A DNA stretch of 45,986 nt from an uncultured Lachnospiraceae bacterium (GTDB taxonomy: Bacteria; Bacillota; Clostridia; Lachnospirales; Lachnospiraceae), in NCBI GenBank assembly GCA_902801515.1, contig CADCII010000046.1, positions 1-45,986 on the forward strand. Reading direction: 5' to 3'. Made by a program: the position numbers and the translations under genes. This document shows positions 42,365 through 45,986 of the stretch, piece by piece (position 1 is the stretch's first letter; each line of letters begins with the position of its first letter). The notes below the pieces were generated by a model. That model was not told the DNA's origin. It did not search any database and saw nothing but the letters and a program-made list of their open reading frames with translations.

Positions 42365-43069
42365 ATGTCTACACCACATAATAAAGCAGAAAAAGGCCAG
42401 ATCGCGAAAACCGTGATCATGCCGGGAGATCCCCGCAGATCCAAATTCATCACTGATACGTTTCTTGAAAATCCGGTCCTTGTCAACGACGTTCGCGGCG
42501 TGCAGGGATATACCGGAACCTATCAGGGCAAGCCGGTCACTGTTATGGCAAGCGGCATGGGCATGCCGAGTATCGGAATCTATTCCTATGAGCTGTACAA
42601 GGAATATGACGTAGAGAACATCATCCGTGTGGGATCGGCCGGAAGCTATATTCCGGAACTGAAGATCTTTGATGTTGTTCTTGCGACCGGAGCGTGGAGC
42701 GAATCCAGTTTCGCATTTACCCAGTCCGGTGATACGGATAAGATCCAGGCTGCGTCAGCGCAGCTCAACGAAGCGATCCGCAAGAGTGCTGCGGAGCAGG
42801 GAATCAAACTCTATGAAGGTATCATCCATTCCTCTGATGTTTTCTACAGAGAGAGTTCTGACTACCTGAAAGAAGTCGTGGATGTCAATCACTGCTGCTG
42901 TGTTGAGATGGAGAGCTTCGCTTTGTTCCACAATGCGAAAGTGCTCGGAAAGAATGCAGCCTGCCTGCTGACAATCTCTGACAGTTTCGTAGCTCCCGAG
43001 ATCACGACTCCGGAAGAGAGAGAGCAGAAGTTCACAGACATGATGAAGGTGGCTCTCGGAACCTTATAA
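42365..43069 (+). CDS. deoD: Purine-nucleoside phosphorylase DeoD
   Basis: A 234-residue trimeric-family phosphorylase that cleaves purine (deoxy)nucleosides with phosphate for salvage. It has the phosphate-binding MPGDPRRSKFI near residue 19, ASGMGMPSIGIYSYEL, RVGSAGSY, the nucleoside-binding CCCVEMESFALF and the catalytic Asp in TISDSF. GGAGG precedes the ATG. An extended -10-like TGCTATAGT lies about 30 nt upstream, and a terminator follows. Confidence 0.97.
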   Translation: MSTPHNKAEKGQIAKTVIMPGDPRRSKFITDTFLENPVLVNDVRGVQGYTGTYQGKPVTVMASGMGMPSIGIYSYELYKEYDVENIIRVGSAGSYIPELKIFDVVLATGAWSESSFAFTQSGDTDKIQAASAQLNEAIRKSAAEQGIKLYEGIIHSSDVFYRESSDYLKEVVDVNHCCCVEMESFALFHNAKVLGKNAACLLTISDSFVAPEITTPEEREQKFTDMMKVALGTL

Positions 43070-43100
43070 ATTCAGTTCATTTTCCTGCGGTATCAGCATC

Positions 43101-43140
43101 GCCGGTCAGTGTTCGGTATCGATCCTGACCGGCTTTATTT
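43101..43140 (+). terminator. Intrinsic terminator of deoD
   Basis: The stem GCCGGTCAG/CTGACCGGC is followed by TTTATTT, 32 nt after the deoD stop. Confidence 0.88.
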
Positions 43141-43184
43141 ATAAGACGGAATGATAATTGTAAATTAAGGATGGAGGGGACCGT

Positions 43185-43814
43185 ATGAACATGGAGAACA
43201 TATCGGTAAATACACAGAGCAGCATCCGGATCGGCGGATCAGCTGTGCTTTATTTTGACCCGTTTCAGATTGCAGAGGAGACTCATGACGCGGATATTAT
43301 CTTTGTGACACACGCCCACTATGATCATTTCGATCCGGATTCGATCCGCAGGATTATGAATAAAGATACGGTTTTCGTTGCTCCAGCCGGCATGGAAAAG
43401 GAGATGCGCAAGGCAGCAGGAGACTGCCGTCTTGTGCTGATGAAACCGGGAGATGAGCAGAATATCGGCGGCATACAGGTACAGGCTGTACCTGCGTACA
43501 ATCGTCTGAAACCGTTCCACCCAAAGCGGAACGGATGGACCGGATATGTCGTGCTGATGGATGGCGTCCGGTATTATGTTTCGGGAGATACCGATGCTGT
43601 GCGGGAGCTGTCATCGGTTAAATGTGATGTCGCTCTGGTTCCGGTCGGGGGAACTTACACCATGACGGCAAAAGAAGCGGCGAAACTGATAAACGAAATC
43701 CGTCCTCAGGCTGCGATACCGACTCATTACGGAAGTATCGTCGGGAAACCGGAAGACGGAGAAATATTCAGAAAATATGTTGATCCGGGAATTACAGTAG
43801 AGACCCGGCTGTAA
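43185..43814 (+). CDS. MBL-fold metal-dependent hydrolase
   Basis: A 209-residue metallo-beta-lactamase-fold protein of the UlaG/RNase-Z-like short type. It carries the zinc motif THAHYDHFDP near residue 48, SGDTDAVRE (Asp ligand) near residue 130 and IPTHYGSIVGKPED (His ligand) near residue 182. GGAGGGG lies 5 nt before the ATG. Substrate unknown. It converges with the flavodoxin gene with a 17-nt gap. Confidence 0.9.
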   Translation: MNMENISVNTQSSIRIGGSAVLYFDPFQIAEETHDADIIFVTHAHYDHFDPDSIRRIMNKDTVFVAPAGMEKEMRKAAGDCRLVLMKPGDEQNIGGIQVQAVPAYNRLKPFHPKRNGWTGYVVLMDGVRYYVSGDTDAVRELSSVKCDVALVPVGGTYTMTAKEAAKLINEIRPQAAIPTHYGSIVGKPEDGEIFRKYVDPGITVETRL

Positions 43815-43831
43815 GACCTGCGTTTTTCATT

Positions 43832-44353
43832 TTACAGAAGGCCGTTTGCCCGGAGCCACTTTTGCACGCTGTCTTTGGAGTTCGCAGCCTGGCTTCCGGT
43901 GACAGACAGGCCTTTTTTGACATCAGCACCGGGGCACGTCTGCCGGATATCCCGTTCGCTGCCGCCCATCCCGCTGCCTTCGTTGGTGCAGAGAGGAAGG
44001 ATCGTCTTTTTGCTGAAGTCAAACGCTTCGAGGAAGGTGAAAACAGCCATAGGCATGGTTCCCCAGTAATTGGGATAGGCAAGCACGATCGTGTCATACC
44101 CGTCAATACTTTCCGGCATGGAGACAAGCTGCGGCCTTGCTTTTTCCTTCAGGTCTTTTCTGGCTTCTTCGATGCAGGTTTTATATGCAGGGGAGTATGG
44201 CTCTTTCATCTCGATCTTAAAACTGTCTGTGTTTATCAGATCTTTTATGATCCCGCAGACGATCTCCGTGTTGCCCACCTTAACATAGCGCATGGAGCCG
44301 CCAAAGTAGTTTTCGTCTGCTCTTGAAAAAAATGCTGTCAGAATCTTAGCCAT
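43832..44353 (-). CDS. Flavodoxin-like protein
   Basis: A 173-residue flavodoxin-fold protein (long-chain flavodoxin, Flavodoxin_4-like). The FMN phosphate loop region AFFSRADENYFGG is at the N-terminus, with VLAYPNYWGTMPMAVFTFLEAFDF and PLCTNEGSGMGGSERDI further on. The ATG at 44353 is favoured (GGAGG 8 nt upstream), because the ATG two codons earlier is only 2 nt from that site; the longer open frame overlaps the response regulator. It would carry electrons in redox reactions; the partner is unknown. Confidence 0.9.
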   Translation of the reverse strand: MAKILTAFFSRADENYFGGSMRYVKVGNTEIVCGIIKDLINTDSFKIEMKEPYSPAYKTCIEEARKDLKEKARPQLVSMPESIDGYDTIVLAYPNYWGTMPMAVFTFLEAFDFSKKTILPLCTNEGSGMGGSERDIRQTCPGADVKKGLSVTGSQAANSKDSVQKWLRANGLL

Positions 44354-44459
44354 TGTCATGCCCTCCGTCTGCAGTCCTACTGTCCATAAAATAAACGCAA
44401 AGCTACAAAAAATCAATACAGCTGTTTCCCGGTCTGTTTGTGGAATTGATGCAGGGGAG

Positions 44460-45272
44460 TTATTTTCTGTACTGTTTGGGCGAAACACCGGTCTCCTTCT
44501 TAAAGACCCGGGTAAAATAAGCATAGTCCTGATATCCGACCAGCGCAGCGATCTCCTTGATCGGGATATTCGTTTCGACCAGGAATTATTTGGCAGCTTC
44601 GATCCGCTCTGTCGTGATATATTCCAGGATTCCCTGGTTTGTTTCAACCTTGAATGCCCGGGTCAGATACTGGGGATTAAAATGCATGATCTCCGCGATC
44701 CGGGTTACATTCAGGTCATCGGCCAGATGATTCCTTACGTACTGCTTTACTTCTTTTTCGACATTCCGCTTCCCGGAAACCTGCCGCATCTCCTGAAGCT
44801 GTCCTTCCATGCGGCTCTCTGATTTTCTGGAATAATCCAGATTCCCCCAGTTGATGCTCCCATCCTGATTCCTCATAGTGTCCGTGTGATCGTCATAGTA
44901 CTCCATCTTGCCGGTCATGTCGTGCAGCGTGCGGGAGAATTCTTCATAATCGATCGGCTTCAGGATATAATCATAGCATCCCTGACGGATAGCTTTCTGT
45001 ACGTACGAAAATTCCGGATGACAGGTTACCATGATAACCCCCATCATCATATTCCGGCCCCGGATCCATTCTACCAGCTCCTGTCCGGTGCCGCCCGGCA
45101 TCTCAATATCGCAGATCAGCACATCGATCTTTTTTTCGAGCAGCTGTGCACGGGCGTCCGTTATGTTGGATGCTTCATAGATATGGCGTATATTGCATTT
45201 TTTCCAGTCTACCGATTTGATCAGCGCCTGACGGGTTCTGGGTTCGTCATCAACGATTATCGCATCATACAT
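44460..45272 (-). pseudogene. YesN-type response regulator (receiver + AraC DNA-binding domain) with an in-frame stop
   Basis: Codons 1-228 encode a receiver domain (acidic pair DD at 8-9, phospho-acceptor Asp55 in VLICDIEMPGG, Lys in ILKPID) and the first half of an AraC helix-turn-helix domain (LNVTRIAEIMHFNPQYLTRA). A TAA at 44586-44588 (codon 229) interrupts it after RIEAAK. The same frame continues with FLVETNIPIKEIAALVGYQD and YAYFTRVFKKETGVSPKQYR, the second AraC helix-turn-helix, to the true stop at 44460-44462. The truncated form would lack half of its DNA-binding domain. It starts 2 nt after the kinase gene. A natural mutation or a sequencing error are both possible. Confidence 0.85.
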
Positions 45273-45274
45273 CT

Positions 45275-45986
45275 CTATATCTCCATTTTCTCTGTATTCA
45301 CCGGTTCCTCATTTCGAATAAGCGGCAGACAGATCTCTATACAGGCTCCGCCGGACTCCATATTCCCTACTGTCAGAGATTCCTCTCCATGGTAGAGAAT
45401 ATTCATCCGCTGCACGGTATTGACGATCCCCACGCCCAGCTGATCATCCTCTTCCCTGGTTTCCAGGAATGTGCGTATGCTCTGCAGGGTCTTATCATCA
45501 AACCCCTGTCCGGTATCGGAGATTACTATCTTCAGTTTTCCATCCTCTTCAAATCCGCGGATGATAATATACAGCTTATTATCACTGACTGCGTATTTGA
45601 TGCTGTTTTCCACAAAAGTCTGCAGGATCAGAGGCGGGATCAGTACGTCGCTGACGGAATGTTCCCATTCAACAAAAAAATCAATCTTGTTCTGGGTCCG
45701 TTCCTTCTGGATATTCAGATAATTTTCCACATGACGGAATTCATACCGCAGTTCCACAAAGTCATTTTTGAGATTGACGATATACCGGAAATAATTGACC
45801 AGGTAGATAACCATCTTTTTGACCAGCGGGAACTCGTCTTCATTATAGGTATAGATCACATTCAGCGCATTCAGGATGAAATGGGGTCGGATCTGCTGAC
45901 TGATATATTTCATCTGTATATCCTGCTCACGGAGTCTGGTCTCATACAGATTGAATTCCAGCTCATTGACCTTATCCATCATCTCA
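45275..45986 (-). CDS. YesM/LytS-type sensor histidine kinase (partial, runs off the right edge)
   Basis: At least 236 residues of the C-terminal part. The His kinase motif QQIRPHFILNALNVIY carries the phospho-accepting His. The ATPase domain has LILQTFVENSIKYAV (N box) and ISDTGQGFDDK (G1 box), then GVGIVNTVQRMNILY. The N-terminal sensor and membrane part lies beyond the window. It probably phosphorylates the adjacent response regulator, 2 nt downstream in the same operon. Confidence 0.93.
   Translation of the reverse strand, partial: EMMDKVNELEFNLYETRLREQDIQMKYISQQIRPHFILNALNVIYTYNEDEFPLVKKMVIYLVNYFRYIVNLKNDFVELRYEFRHVENYLNIQKERTQNKIDFFVEWEHSVSDVLIPPLILQTFVENSIKYAVSDNKLYIIIRGFEEDGKLKIVISDTGQGFDDKTLQSIRTFLETREEDDQLGVGIVNTVQRMNILYHGEESLTVGNMESGGACIEICLPLIRNEEPVNTEKMEI

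Noticed and set aside
43832-44647. 271-codon version of the flavodoxin gene
   Set aside because: The first 98 codons overlap the response regulator in another frame and have no protein-like pattern; the start at 44353 has a proper ribosome binding site.

Overview
The window is a chromosomal origin region from a low-to-mid-GC Firmicute, most likely a Lachnospiraceae-type member of the Clostridia. The gene order gyrA-gyrB-recF-yaaA-dnaN-dnaA // rpmH-rnpA-yidD-yidC-jag-mnmE-mnmG-rsmG // parA-parB-DUF4446-serS is the conserved Firmicute origin neighbourhood. The DUF4446 and DUF3881-like proteins next to serS and the protein sequences themselves point to Lachnospiraceae; this family-level placement is an inference. 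oriC lies near 20.9-21.2 kb, with a DnaA-box cluster between dnaA and rpmH and a second cluster between dnaA and dnaN. Genes left of it run mostly on the minus strand and genes right of it mostly on the plus strand, that is, away from the origin.

Left arm (1-20.9 kb). At the extreme left, a consensus promoter and a boxA-type leader point off the edge and probably start an rRNA operon; a tRNA-Ser(GCT) with its own promoter lies just upstream. Then come a TetR regulator, an RluA-type pseudouridine synthase, metK under a SAM-I riboswitch, a CdaR/PucR-type regulator, an orphan MsmX-type sugar ABC ATPase, and a plus-strand DEDD exonuclease whose C-terminus appears frameshifted. A two-gene operon follows: a D-Ala-D-Ala carboxypeptidase and a tyrosine-recombinase-like protein that has lost catalytic residues. 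The next operon appears to be gyrB-gyrA-serine hydrolase lipoprotein-ridA, and its 3' end carries a large imperfect inverted repeat. recF, yaaA and dnaN are separated by an unusual cluster of tandem hairpins.

Right arm (21-46 kb). The rpmH-rnpA-yidD-yidC-jag run encodes ribosomal protein L34, RNase P protein and the membrane insertion machinery. rpmH lacks its usual stop and reads into rnpA. It is followed by the tRNA modification genes mnmE and mnmG and the 16S methyltransferase rsmG. Three perfect 16-bp parS sites precede parA/parB. After serS the content becomes accessory and metabolic: DUF362 protein, ferredoxin-tailed aldo/keto reductase, DNA polymerase IV, two-domain PPK2, HD protein, membrane metallophosphoesterase, DeoD, MBL-fold hydrolase and flavodoxin. 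At the right edge is a YesM/YesN-type two-component system whose response regulator is cut by an in-frame stop inside its DNA-binding domain.

No CRISPR array, insertion sequence or prophage was seen. The most unusual signals are the apparent gene breaks (exonuclease, response regulator, rpmH stop loss), the catalytically degenerate recombinase, the ridA 3' inverted repeat, the tandem hairpins between dnaN and yaaA, and a perfect inverted repeat over the gyrB promoter.
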